The translations under genes and the position numbers were made by a program. Shown here in pieces: positions 1 to 8,324 of a DNA stretch of 25,379 nucleotides. The notes beneath the pieces are model-generated. The model did no database searches, had not been told where the DNA came from, and was given only the letters and a program-made list of their open reading frames with translations. The DNA is from an uncultured Clostridia bacterium (GTDB lineage Bacteria > Bacillota > Clostridia > Christensenellales > Aristaeellaceae), in contig CAMJXZ010000007.1 in assembly GCA_946409855.1 (NCBI GenBank), positions 1-25,379 of the forward strand, written 5' to 3'. Numbering within the stretch: the stretch's first letter is position 1; each line of letters starts with the position of its first letter.

Positions 1-30
1 CGAGAGGCAAATCCGTTCGGGGGGTTCCGT

Positions 31-52
31 AGGGGGGTCGCAAGACCCCCCT
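31..52. repeat. Perfect 9-bp hairpin with GCAA loop
   Basis: AGGGGGGTC at 31-39 pairs perfectly with GACCCCCCT at 44-52 around the four-base loop GCAA. Read as plus-strand RNA the loop is a GNRA tetraloop; read on the minus strand it is TTGC. It lies 4 bases beyond a second, longer hairpin, downstream of the leftmost gene. No run of T follows on either strand, so it is not a textbook intrinsic terminator. It could be a transcript-end stabiliser or part of a dispersed repeat. Confidence 0.6.
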
Positions 53-56
53 GCGC

Positions 57-85
57 TACCTGTTCAGTCTTTGACTGAACAGGTA
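57..85. repeat. Perfect 13-bp inverted repeat just after the leftmost gene
   Basis: TACCTGTTCAGTC at 57-69 is the exact reverse complement of GACTGAACAGGTA at 73-85, with a 3-base loop. It begins 3 bases after the TAA stop (89-91) of the membrane-protein gene, so it would form at the 3' end of the long dgt-dnaG-rpoD transcript. A T tract is missing on the minus strand, so termination here would need the second hairpin at 31-52 or Rho. What I see is the perfect pairing; the role is inferred. Confidence 0.6.
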
Positions 86-88
86 CCT

Positions 89-556
89 TTAAAAGAGCTT
101 CATGCCGACCATCGTGCCCACGCCCATGATCACCGCGGCCAGGAGCACGCCCAGCACCACGGCCAGGACGGAGGTCTTGAAATCCATGTCCAGGATGCTG
201 GCCGCCAGCGTCCCGGTCCAGGCGCCGGTGCCGGGGATCGGGATCCCCACAAACAGCATCAGCGCAAGGAACAGCCCCTTATCGCTTGCTTTCTTCCTGA
301 GCTTTTCCCCGCCCCGGTGCCCCTTTTTCAGGCACCAGGAGAAGAACGGCCCGATGAACTTTTTATCCTTGCCCCATTCCAGCACCTTGCGGGCGAAGAA
401 GAAGATCACCGGCACGGGCAGCATGTTGCCCACCACGCAGACCGCGTACGCCGGCAGGGTGGGGATCCCGCTGGCCAGCGCGTATGGCAGCCCGCCCCGC
501 AGCTCGATCAGCGGCACCATGGAAATCAGGAAGGAAATCAGATAATGTTTGAGCAT
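89..556 (-). CDS. COG2426-type small integral membrane protein (putative small multidrug export family)
   Basis: A 155-residue, very hydrophobic protein. The N-terminus carries a membrane segment followed by ELRGGLP (residues 18-24), the hallmark start of the Sm_multidrug_ex (PF06695/COG2426) family. A second hydrophobic stretch lies at about 36-55, a basic loop (about 57-92) follows, and the C-terminal half has glycine-rich helices with GIPIPGTGAW and GVGTMVG motifs. Its actual substrate is unknown; the 'multidrug export' label is a family name with little experimental support. The ATG at 556 has GGGAGA 6 bases upstream, and the gene starts 12 bases after the zinc-ribbon gene stops, so it is probably the last gene of the dgt-dnaG-rpoD operon. 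Two perfect hairpins follow its stop. Confidence 0.8.
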   Translation of the reverse strand: MLKHYLISFLISMVPLIELRGGLPYALASGIPTLPAYAVCVVGNMLPVPVIFFFARKVLEWGKDKKFIGPFFSWCLKKGHRGGEKLRKKASDKGLFLALMLFVGIPIPGTGAWTGTLAASILDMDFKTSVLAVVLGVLLAAVIMGVGTMVGMKLF

Positions 557-568
557 GCTGTCTCCCGT

Positions 569-1270
569 TTATATCGTCAGCAGCCGGCCGCAGGTCTCGC
601 ATTCGACCTCCTTGCCGGACTGAACGTCCTTGACCACCCCGGAGGGCAGGGACATGTTGCAGCCGGTGCACTGGCTCCCGTTCAGGCGCGCCAGCGGCGG
701 GAAGGCGTGATGGCGGATGGTGTTGTACTTGTCCAGCCACCCGGGCTCGATGCCCTTCGCCTTCTGCGCGAGCTCCTCCTTATACCGGTTCAGCTCCTCG
801 TTTTTCTGCTTGTATTCCTCGTCGTAGGTCGTCTTGAGCTTGTCAAACTCGCTCTTGGCGCGGGCGGCGCGGACCTTGACGTCGTACTGCAGACGGTCGC
901 GGTCCTGGGCGTCCTTGCGGATGCGCTTGATCTCGGCCTCGTACTCGTTCAGGTTGCTCATCATGCGCTGGGCGTCGCTCAGGTAGCGCTCCGCCTGCTC
1001 GACGTTCTCCGCGTCGTTGTTTTCCATCTTTTTGACCAGGTTGGCCAGCTGATCCTCCACCAGCTTCACCGCGTCCTCCAGCACCTCCAGCCGGTCCTGC
1101 ATGGTCGCGACCTCTTCCTCGATCCGCTTGATGGTGTTCTGCTGCTCCAGCAGGTAATCACGGTACTTGACCAGTTTCTGCCTGGCAGGCGAACGCTTGA
1201 TTTCCTTGGCCACCGCTTCCGCCCTGATGTCCGTCTGCTGATAGTCCCACAGCAATTCCAGTTGGTTCAT
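569..1270 (-). CDS. Coiled-coil protein with C-terminal C4 zinc ribbon
   Basis: A 233-residue protein. Residues from about 15 to 175 are rich in E, K, R, L and A with heptad character, predicting a long coiled coil. The C-terminus has paired CxxC motifs (C201/C204 and C224/C227), a zinc ribbon of the zf-RING_7 (PF02591, COG1579) type. Family members are common next to nif3/yqfO genes; they are thought to be nucleic-acid or ribosome associated, but the function here is not proven. The open frame continues upstream to 1486, but that part only shadows the preceding gene. I chose the ATG at 1270 because GAGGAGG lies 6 bases before it and the protein then begins MNQLELLWDYQQ. It starts 11 bases after the upstream stop. 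Confidence 0.85.
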   Translation of the reverse strand: MNQLELLWDYQQTDIRAEAVAKEIKRSPARQKLVKYRDYLLEQQNTIKRIEEEVATMQDRLEVLEDAVKLVEDQLANLVKKMENNDAENVEQAERYLSDAQRMMSNLNEYEAEIKRIRKDAQDRDRLQYDVKVRAARAKSEFDKLKTTYDEEYKQKNEELNRYKEELAQKAKGIEPGWLDKYNTIRHHAFPPLARLNGSQCTGCNMSLPSGVVKDVQSGKEVECETCGRLLTI

Positions 1271-1281
1271 AAACAACCTCC

Positions 1282-2061
1282 TCATTGATCCAGCGCGCCG
1301 GAAAACGGCACACATGATGTCTCTTTCACCTGGCAGTAGAGCCCGTCCCGCGAGAGCTTCTCGCGCAGGCACGACGCCAGCGCCGGGATCATCGGCGCCT
1401 CGCTGGCGTAATGACCGGCCTCGAAGATCACCATCCCCCGGGCGACGGCGTCGGTGATCTCGTGATGCTTGATTTCGCCCGTGCAATAGGCCTGAGCCCC
1501 GCAGGCCTCAGCCTCCCGGTATCCCTCCCCGTAGGCGCCGCCCGCGAAGGAGATCACCCGGATCATCCGGTTCCGATCCCCGTACATCCGCAGCGGGGCG
1601 CGCAGGACGGCCCGGATCTTTTCCGCGGCCTGCGCGGCGGACACGGGCTCCGGCCACCGGCCGGTAAAGAGGTAGCCGCTCTGTGAAAGGTCCTGAACGC
1701 CCAGGGCACGGGCCGCGCAGGCGCTGCCGCTCAAGACCGTTTTGTCCCAGTTGGTGTGGGCGCTGATCAGGCTGATGTCCTTTTGGATCAGCGCCCGCAG
1801 AACCGTCGATTCCGGCTCCTCGTCCGTCAGCCGCCGGACCCCGCGGAACAAAAGCGGGTGGTGGGAGACGATGAGCTGCGCGCCCAGCCTTTCGGCTTCC
1901 AGCACGGTTTCCATCGTCACGTCCAGGGAGCACAGGATGGTTTTTACCTCCTGCTCCGCCCGGCCCACCAGGAAGCCGGCGTTGTCAAAATCCTCCGCCG
2001 TGTCAAAGGGCGCGAGGTCGTCCATATACGCACGGATCGTGCGGACGGTCGGGCTAGGCAT
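1282..2061 (-). CDS. Nif3-like dinuclear metal centre protein (YqfO family)
   Basis: 259 residues, matching the short single-domain form of the NIF3/YqfO/YbgI family without the PII-like insert found in Bacillus YqfO. Expected metal ligands are visible: HH at 67-68 in VSHHPLLFRG, H102 and D106 in AHTNWD, and H217/E221 in GHYASE near the C-terminus. The family forms toroidal hexamers with a two-metal site, and the cellular reaction is uncertain (a GTP cyclohydrolase or metal-handling role has been proposed). The ATG at 2061 is preceded by GGGAGGAA and overlaps the trmK stop by 8 bases, indicating translational coupling. The longer open frame to 2235 is a shadow of trmK. Confidence 0.9.
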   Translation of the reverse strand: MPSPTVRTIRAYMDDLAPFDTAEDFDNAGFLVGRAEQEVKTILCSLDVTMETVLEAERLGAQLIVSHHPLLFRGVRRLTDEEPESTVLRALIQKDISLISAHTNWDKTVLSGSACAARALGVQDLSQSGYLFTGRWPEPVSAAQAAEKIRAVLRAPLRMYGDRNRMIRVISFAGGAYGEGYREAEACGAQAYCTGEIKHHEITDAVARGMVIFEAGHYASEAPMIPALASCLREKLSRDGLYCQVKETSCVPFSGALDQ

Positions 2062-2706
2062 CGTCCAGTTCCTCCCGGATCCACTGTCGTTTCTCTTCCC
2101 CCGCCGGGCCGCGCTCGGCCGCCCAGTCCAGGGCTTTCTTCTGAAGGTAGCGGCGGTATACGTCATCAAAGGGCTTTTTGAGCAGCACCGGCCCCAGCGC
2201 CAGCTCCTTTTCCGTATACCCCGTCCCTTCGCCATAGCGGGCCAGGAGCACCGGGTAAAAATGCCCGCCCGCTTCCGTCATGCGTTCCTGCTCGATGCGG
2301 TACCCCAGTTCCATCAGCGTCCTGCGCAGGGACGTGATCCCGGAATTGGCGGACAGCACCAGCGCGCACCCGCGGAGCAGATGCGCCTGTTCCGTCAGAA
2401 TATTCCGGATGGTGACCCCGCCCATGCCCAGGATGGCGGCAGCCTCAACCGGCTCCCCCACAGGCAAAAAGCCGTCCCCTGCCCCGAAACAGACGCGGCC
2501 GGACAGCCCGCTTTGGGCCATCAGCCGGCGCGCCTTTTCCAGGGAGGGGGCGCTGATATCCGTCACCCACATCCTGTCGGCGATGCCGCGTGTCAGCAGC
2601 GCGTGCGTCAGATACCCGTGATCCGCGCCGATGTCCGCCCCGACATGCACCCGGGGGAACATCTCCGCCGCCGCTTCCAGCCGGGGATCCAGCTGTTTTT
2701 CCCGCA

Positions 2707-2707
<1 letters not shown>
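2054..2707 (-). CDS. trmK: tRNA (adenine-22-N1)-methyltransferase TrmK
   Basis: 217-residue class I SAM-dependent methyltransferase. Motif I is GADIGADHGYL at residues 23-33, followed by VTDIS for the ribose-binding acidic strand and ILGMGG near residue 93, all typical of the TrmK/YqfN (DUF633) family that makes m1A22 in tRNA. The location between rpoD and a nif3-like gene is the same as in Bacillus (sigA-yqfN-yqfO), which strengthens the call. Its ATG shares a base with the rpoD stop (TGATG), so translation is likely coupled. The C-terminal 60 residues are helical and basic, as in the tRNA-binding tail of the family. Confidence 0.93.
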
Positions 2708-3792
<1,085 letters not shown>

Positions 3793-3793
3793 G

Positions 3794-5599
3794 TCATTCT
3801 GCCCCTTTCATATGGTTCGGTTGTTTCAGCTTCGTCATTTCGGCGTTCAGTTCCATCACCCGGGTCAGCGCCGCCCGGCGCTTTTCCGGATCCGTTTCGG
3901 CGGATGCCTGCCTGCGGGCGGCCTCCCATTCCTCCGTCAGCCGGTTCAGCCGGAGCCGGCGCAGACAGTCCGTCGCGACCGTCAAAGCGTCTTCTTCCTG
4001 CTGGAACGCCTGCTCGGCGAACACGGACGCCGCCAGATCCCTTTCTTCCACCGAGGCGTCTTCCAGGATCGCCGCGGGAGACTGGCCGGAAAGCAGCTTC
4101 TGCGCGATCCGCCTCAGCCCTTCGTCTTTCAGGTCTTCCGGCCGGAACAGGTCTTTCGGCATATGCCCGACGGCCAAAAGGGACACAGCCATCCGCTCCG
4201 CCGCCCGGCCCGGGTCGCGCCCGGCGGCCGAATCGCGCCCGGCGGCCGGGCCGCTCCGTACGGCGGACCGCGCCCGGGTCTGCCCGGACGGCGCCTCCGC
4301 TCTCCCGGGGGCCGCCGCCCCGACCTGCGCCAGCACCGTTTCCCGGTCAAAGCCGGACCGGGCGCAGACGTCCCGGACGTACACTTCCCGTTCCACCGGC
4401 TCCGAAACCCGGCGGATCTCCTCCGCGGCCGCTTTGACATACTCGATCCGGCCCTCGTCGCCGGTCAGATCGCTCCTTTCCAGGAGCCGGGTCAGCCGGT
4501 AGCGGGCCGGGTTCATGGGCTTCAGGGCGTCAAACGCCTCGATCCCCCGCTGGCGGATGAATTCATCCGGGTCCAGTCCGTCGGGAAAATAAAGGACCCT
4601 GACAGCAACCCCGGCCTCCTCAAAGATGGTCAATGCCTTTTCGATGGCGTGCTGTCCGGCCTCATCCCCGTCGTATCCGACCCAGACTTCGGGCGCAAAA
4701 CGGCCCAGCAGCTGCGCCTGCTCCGGTGTCAGCGAAGTGCCCAGCGTAGCGGCCGTTCCGCGCACACCGGCCTGCGTCAGCGTCACCACATCCATGTACC
4801 CTTCCACCAGCAGCACCCTGTCCAGGTGCCTTTCTTTGCGCAGAAGGTTGGCGGCAAACACGCCCTTGCGTTTGTTGAAGACCGGTGTATCCCCAGTATT
4901 CAGGTATTTGGGCGGCAGATCCTTTTCAAGGGTCCTGCCCCCGAATGCCAGGACATTCCCGAACTGGTCGATGATGGGAAACATCGCCCGGTCCCGGAAA
5001 AAATCCCTGGCGTCTTGATCGTCCCTGCCGGCGCTCAGGCCGGCGCTGATCAGTTCTTCCCTGGTAAAGCCCTGTTCCGTCAGGGCGCGGGTCAGACGGT
5101 TCCAGTCCCGCGGGCTGGCCCCCAGGCCGAACCGGCGGATGATGCCGTCCTCCAGCCCCCTGCCGTATAAGTAATCCAGAATCTTTTTGCCTTCGTCCGT
5201 CCACAGGTACCGGTGGTACCAGGCGGCCGCCTCCCGGTTGGCGCTGAGCAGCCGGTCCCGCCGGCTGCGTCTTTCCTCCCACCCGGGGTCCTCCACCATT
5301 TCCGGCAGGGGCATGTGCATCTGGTCCGCCAGACGCTCCACCGCTTCCTGATAGGGCAGGTGCTCGGCTTCCATCAGGAACTGCACCACGTTCCCCCCGG
5401 CCTTGCAGCCGAAGCAGTAATACAGGTTCAGTTCCGGCGAAACGGAGAAGGAAGGCGTCTTTTCGTGATGAAACGGGCACAGGCCCCAGTATTTCCTGCC
5501 GTTCCGTTTCAACTGGACATAAGGAGAAACCACCTGAACGATGTCCGCCTTGGCGTACAGTTCATCCAGCCATCCGGCCGGATATCGTCTCATGGCCAT
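3794..5599 (-). CDS. dnaG: DNA primase DnaG
   Basis: 601-residue primase that makes RNA primers at replication forks. The N-terminal CHC2-type zinc finger uses C41, H44, C62 and C65 (CPFHHEKTPSF and YYCFGCKAGG). The RNA-polymerase core has FRDRAMFPI and FGGRTL, and the TOPRIM fold shows VLLVEGYMDV (catalytic Glu) and VGYDGDEAG (metal-binding Asp pair). The last 130 residues form the helical helicase-binding tail. A very G+C-rich Ala/Arg/Gly linker (DNA 4200-4330) separates core and tail and contains an 18-bp tandem repeat. Of two nearby ATGs I chose 5599, which has AAAGGG 7 bases upstream; MRRY at 5593 is possible. The frame extending to 5662 has no better start. Confidence 0.96.
   Translation of the reverse strand: MAMRRYPAGWLDELYAKADIVQVVSPYVQLKRNGRKYWGLCPFHHEKTPSFSVSPELNLYYCFGCKAGGNVVQFLMEAEHLPYQEAVERLADQMHMPLPEMVEDPGWEERRSRRDRLLSANREAAAWYHRYLWTDEGKKILDYLYGRGLEDGIIRRFGLGASPRDWNRLTRALTEQGFTREELISAGLSAGRDDQDARDFFRDRAMFPIIDQFGNVLAFGGRTLEKDLPPKYLNTGDTPVFNKRKGVFAANLLRKERHLDRVLLVEGYMDVVTLTQAGVRGTAATLGTSLTPEQAQLLGRFAPEVWVGYDGDEAGQHAIEKALTIFEEAGVAVRVLYFPDGLDPDEFIRQRGIEAFDALKPMNPARYRLTRLLERSDLTGDEGRIEYVKAAAEEIRRVSEPVEREVYVRDVCARSGFDRETVLAQVGAAAPGRAEAPSGQTRARSAVRSGPAAGRDSAAGRDPGRAAERMAVSLLAVGHMPKDLFRPEDLKDEGLRRIAQKLLSGQSPAAILEDASVEERDLAASVFAEQAFQQEEDALTVATDCLRRLRLNRLTEEWEAARRQASAETDPEKRRAALTRVMELNAEMTKLKQPNHMKGAE
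4215..4250. repeat. 18-bp tandem duplication inside the dnaG linker
   Basis: TCGCGCCCGGCGGCCG occurs at 4215-4230 and again at 4233-4248, a period of 18 bases. On the minus strand it encodes two copies of AAGRD separated by one residue, in the disordered linker between the TOPRIM core and the helicase-binding tail. The repeat keeps the frame, so it changes linker length rather than breaking the gene. Confidence 0.75.
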
Positions 5600-5697
5600 G
5601 CGATCACCCTTTGTGTATGTTCGCCGCGTTTTGTTTTTTTCCTGCAGAGAAAAAATTTCCACATGTTAATTTTCATCTGTCGGACAGAAGGCCGCCC

Positions 5698-6699
5698 TCA
5701 CCGGGAAAACGCCTCCGGCAGGAACAAACCGGTATACTGGCGCACGGCGTAGCGGTCCGTCATGCCGGATATGAAATCGGTCACCGCCCGCTCCGTTCCC
5801 TCCTGATAGGAAATCTCCACATATTCCAGCGGCATTTCCCCCGGGTTTTCCAGATAGTAGCGGAACAGCCCCCGGATCACGTGGTCGCACCGGGCCTCTT
5901 CCGCGCTGCGCCAGCTGTCCCTGTATACCTTTTCAAACAGAAAGGCGCGCAGGGCGTCGGTGGCGTTCTGGACGGAGCGGCTCATCCGGATTTCCGAAAG
6001 GTCCGCGCTTTCCGTCACGATATCCCGGATCATGGTGTCGATCCTTTCGCCGTGGGTATAGCCCAGCACCTTCAGGCAGTCCTCCGGCAGCTCGTACGTC
6101 CGCAGCACCCCGGCGCGCAGAGCGTCGTCGATGTCGTGGTTCATATAGGCGATCCGGTCCGCCCGGGCGACGCAGCGGCCCTCCAGGGTCATGGGCTGCC
6201 GGCTGCCGCTGTGGCAGAGGATGCCGTCCCGCACCTCGCGGGTCAGGTTCAGGCCCTTGCCGCCGTTTTCCAGCCGCGTAACCACCCTTAGGCTCTGCTC
6301 GTTGTGCCGGAAGCCGTCGGCGCACAGCTCGTTGAGCGTCCTCTCCCCGATGTGGCCGAAGGGCGTGTGCCCCAGGTCGTGGCCCAGGGCGATGGCCTCC
6401 GTCAGGTCCTCGTTGAGGAAAAGGGCCCGGGCGATCGTGCGCGCCACCTGGGCGACCTCCAGGGTATGGGTCAGGCGGGTGCGGTAATGATCCCCCTCCG
6501 GGGCGATGAAGACCTGCGTCTTGAACTTCAGCCGCCGGAAGCTCTTGCAGTGCAGGATCCGGTCCCGGTCCCGCTGGAACTCCGTCCGCAGGTCGCAGGG
6601 CGTCGCCGGGTATTCCCTGCCCAGGGTGTCCCTGCTCTTTTGCGCGCGGGGGGACAGGCACATTTCTTCCCGCTTCTCCAGCTGTTCCCTGACCGTCAT
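5698..6699 (-). CDS. dgt: Deoxyguanosinetriphosphate triphosphohydrolase-like protein (HD domain)
   Basis: 333 residues. HD-domain metal ligands appear in order: RLTHTLEV (H78), ALGHDLGHTPFGH (H107, D108, plus the helper His residues) and a later Asp in RADRIAYMNHDIDDA. The N-terminus has the dGTPase signature REYPATPCDLRTEFQRDRDR and SFRRLKFKTQVF. It belongs to the type 2 dGTPase-like family, which hydrolyses dNTPs to nucleosides and triphosphate; exact substrate preference cannot be told. It sits directly before dnaG, the usual place in Clostridia. The ATG at 6699 has GGGGAGGG 6 bases upstream; the frame running to 6849 only reads through the leader and promoter region. Confidence 0.93.
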   Translation of the reverse strand: MTVREQLEKREEMCLSPRAQKSRDTLGREYPATPCDLRTEFQRDRDRILHCKSFRRLKFKTQVFIAPEGDHYRTRLTHTLEVAQVARTIARALFLNEDLTEAIALGHDLGHTPFGHIGERTLNELCADGFRHNEQSLRVVTRLENGGKGLNLTREVRDGILCHSGSRQPMTLEGRCVARADRIAYMNHDIDDALRAGVLRTYELPEDCLKVLGYTHGERIDTMIRDIVTESADLSEIRMSRSVQNATDALRAFLFEKVYRDSWRSAEEARCDHVIRGLFRYYLENPGEMPLEYVEISYQEGTERAVTDFISGMTDRYAVRQYTGLFLPEAFSR

Positions 6700-6777
6700 A
6701 AGCACCCTCCCCGACAATCGTCCGGTTCCCATGGTCCTGTGCCCGCGCCGGCCCCCGTCCCGGGCGCCGGCCCTGTT

Positions 6778-6786
6778 TATATACCA
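6778..6786 (-). promoter_or_regulatory. Possible extended -10 element for the dgt-dnaG-rpoD operon
   Basis: On the minus strand TG-G-TATATA occupies 6786-6778, about 80 bases before the dgt start, just after the terminator of the previous operon. No good -35 hexamer lies 16-18 bases upstream, so it would have to act as an extended -10 promoter. The region upstream (6787-6838) is A/T-rich, with a perfect TTTTTTC/GAAAAAA inverted repeat, which contrasts with the surrounding sequence and fits an UP-like element. The predicted leader contains two GGCCGGCGC blocks. Confidence 0.35.
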
Positions 6787-6847
6787 CGCAAAAGCCAAAA
6801 ATCCTTTTTTCAAGAAAAAATGGCTTTGAAACGTTTTACCGCCAAGC

Positions 6848-6872
6848 AAAAAGCGGCCCGGAAAGGACCGCT
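6848..6872 (-). terminator. Intrinsic terminator after the radC-ydcF operon
   Basis: On the minus strand AGCGGTCC (6872-6865) pairs with GGGCCGCT (6859-6852) across a 5-base loop, with one G-T wobble, and is followed at once by a run of T (6851-6848). It lies 43 bases after the YdcF-like stop codon. This is a canonical Rho-independent terminator and separates this operon from the dgt operon. Confidence 0.8.
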
Positions 6873-6914
6873 GTATGAATCGGAAATCCGCCGTGCCGGC
6901 CGCGGGCGCCCCGC

Positions 6915-7496
6915 TTACCGGCCCAGCACCTTTTCCAGCAGGTATTTGCCCCAGCTGAGCGTCTCCCGCAGGTGGTTCTTGAGCCAGTACTCCGGCAGGG
7001 TCCTGCCTGCCGCGCCCTGAACGTTCAGCCCCATGTCCCGGGCGATCATCAGCGCCCGGGGCAGGTGGTAGTCGCTGGTGACGATCAGCACGCTGTCCGG
7101 CGTCCTGGGCAGGAGCGCCAGGGCGTTCTGGATGTTCTGCCGGGTATTGCCCGACGCGGTCTCCGCCAGCACATCCCCTTCGGCTGCGCCGCTGGCGATC
7201 AGCCAGGCGCGCATGACGTCCCCTTCCGGCGCGGGCTCCTGCCCGGCCCGGCCGCCGCAGCAGATGATGGTCTGCGGGCAGGCCCGGTACGCTTCCAGCG
7301 CCCGTTCCAGGCGGTATTCCAGCTGCACGCTGGGGGTGCCGTCCGGTTTGACCTGTGCCCCCAGGACGATCATCACGTCCGTGGGCCCGGGCTGCGGCAC
7401 GCTCTTTTCCGCGATGCAGACATAGGCAAACAGGCCCAGGAAGAGCAGTGCCCCCAGGCCGATCAGCGCAAGCAGGATCCTGATCATCTTCTTCAC
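6915..7496 (-). CDS. YdcF/SanA-like membrane-anchored DUF218 protein
   Basis: 193 residues. A single N-terminal membrane segment (about 5-28) is followed by the DUF218 domain. Family motifs are IVLGAQV (44-50), a conserved acidic/Asn region AETASGNTRQN (111-121) and TSDYHLPRA (140-148), the likely phosphate or nucleotide-binding site. Members such as SanA, YdcF and ElyC sit at the cell envelope and affect its integrity or carrier-lipid handling; the reaction is unsettled. The start is GTG at 7496, sharing GTGA with the radC stop, with AGAGG 7 bases upstream; the in-frame ATG three codons later is less well placed. A terminator follows 43 bases after its stop. Confidence 0.85.
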   Translation of the reverse strand: MKKMIRILLALIGLGALLFLGLFAYVCIAEKSVPQPGPTDVMIVLGAQVKPDGTPSVQLEYRLERALEAYRACPQTIICCGGRAGQEPAPEGDVMRAWLIASGAAEGDVLAETASGNTRQNIQNALALLPRTPDSVLIVTSDYHLPRALMIARDMGLNVQGAAGRTLPEYWLKNHLRETLSWGKYLLEKVLGR

Positions 7497-8188
7497 TCTG
7501 AAACCTCTTTTTGATTCAGCAGCCCGTGCTGGGCAAAGCTGTACGTGCCGTCCGCCCCGCAGATCACATGGTCAAACAGCCGGATGCCCACCTTTTCCAT
7601 CACGTCGGACAGCAGATCCGTCATCTCCGTATCCGCCCGGGAAGGCTCCGCGCTCTGGCCCGGGTGGTTGTGGGTCAGCAGCGCGCCCTGGGCGTTCTGC
7701 CTGAGCAGCAGGCTCAGCACCTGCCGGGGATAGACCGCCACCTCGTCCACCGTGCCTTCCGCGATGGCCCGGGCGGCGATGACCCGGAGCCGGGCGTCCA
7801 GGCTGACCAGATAGAACCGTTCCTCCGTCACGCCCCTGAACAGCGAGGCGCAGTAATCCCTGGCCTCCCGGTAGCTGGATAGGACCTTCCGTTCCGCCAG
7901 CCGGTCGTTTTCGTACATGCGGAACAGGGGCAGCAGCGTCCGGATCAGCATGGCGGCCCCCGGCCCGATTTCGGGCACCTCCGTCAGTTCCTCCTGCCGC
8001 GCCTCCAGCACCGCGTGAAAGCTGCCGAAGTGGTCCATCAGCCGGTGGGCGATGGGATTGACGTCCCTGCGGGGGATGGCGTAGGTCAGCAGCAGCTCTA
8101 GCGCCTCATGGGGCGCGAAGCCCGTCATGTTGCCGTCCCGGAGAAACCGTTCCCGCAGCCGGTCCCGGTGCCCCTCGTGCACGCTCAT
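7493..8188 (-). CDS. radC: RadC family protein (JAMM/MPN+ domain)
   Basis: 231 residues from the start chosen here. The N-terminus has a RadC-type opening (HEGHRDRLRERF), with a helix-hairpin-helix at about 70-78 (VPEIGPGAA). The C-terminal MPN+ domain carries the zinc-ligand pattern H173-x-H175-P...D186 in THNHPGQSAEPSRAD. RadC was named for DNA repair, but that role is disputed and its biochemistry is unclear. Two ATGs lie 6 bases apart (8194 and 8188). The G-run AAAGGGGGG abuts the first and is at normal spacing from the second, so I chose 8188; the protein then begins MSVHEGHR. It shares GTGA with the next gene. Confidence 0.92.
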   Translation of the reverse strand: MSVHEGHRDRLRERFLRDGNMTGFAPHEALELLLTYAIPRRDVNPIAHRLMDHFGSFHAVLEARQEELTEVPEIGPGAAMLIRTLLPLFRMYENDRLAERKVLSSYREARDYCASLFRGVTEERFYLVSLDARLRVIAARAIAEGTVDEVAVYPRQVLSLLLRQNAQGALLTHNHPGQSAEPSRADTEMTDLLSDVMEKVGIRLFDHVICGADGTYSFAQHGLLNQKEVSE

Positions 8189-8211
8189 GCCCATCCCCCC
8201 TTTGCGGCATC

Positions 8212-8240
8212 ATCTTACCATCTTTTCCGCCGTTGTTCAA
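8212..8240 (-). promoter_or_regulatory. Promoter of the radC-ydcF operon
   Basis: On the minus strand TTGAAC (-35, 8240-8235) and TAAGAT (-10, 8217-8212) are separated by exactly 17 bases, and TGG precedes the -10, giving the extended -10 dinucleotide. Each hexamer matches 4 of 6 consensus positions. Transcription would begin near 8205, giving a leader of under 20 bases with a G-rich ribosome site. No gene overlaps it. Confidence 0.6.
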
Positions 8241-8324
8241 GTATCCCGGAGAGCGCCGGTCCGTAAAAAAGAGCGGCCGCTTCGATCCTGTTCCCCCGCT
8301 TTAGGCTGTCATGCCGGGCACCGT

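Noticed and set aside
8250..8300. Palindrome AGCGGCCGCT followed by six T, as terminator of the secreted-protein gene
   Set aside because: The palindrome leaves no room for a loop, so the effective stem is only about 3 pairs. Not strong enough to call.
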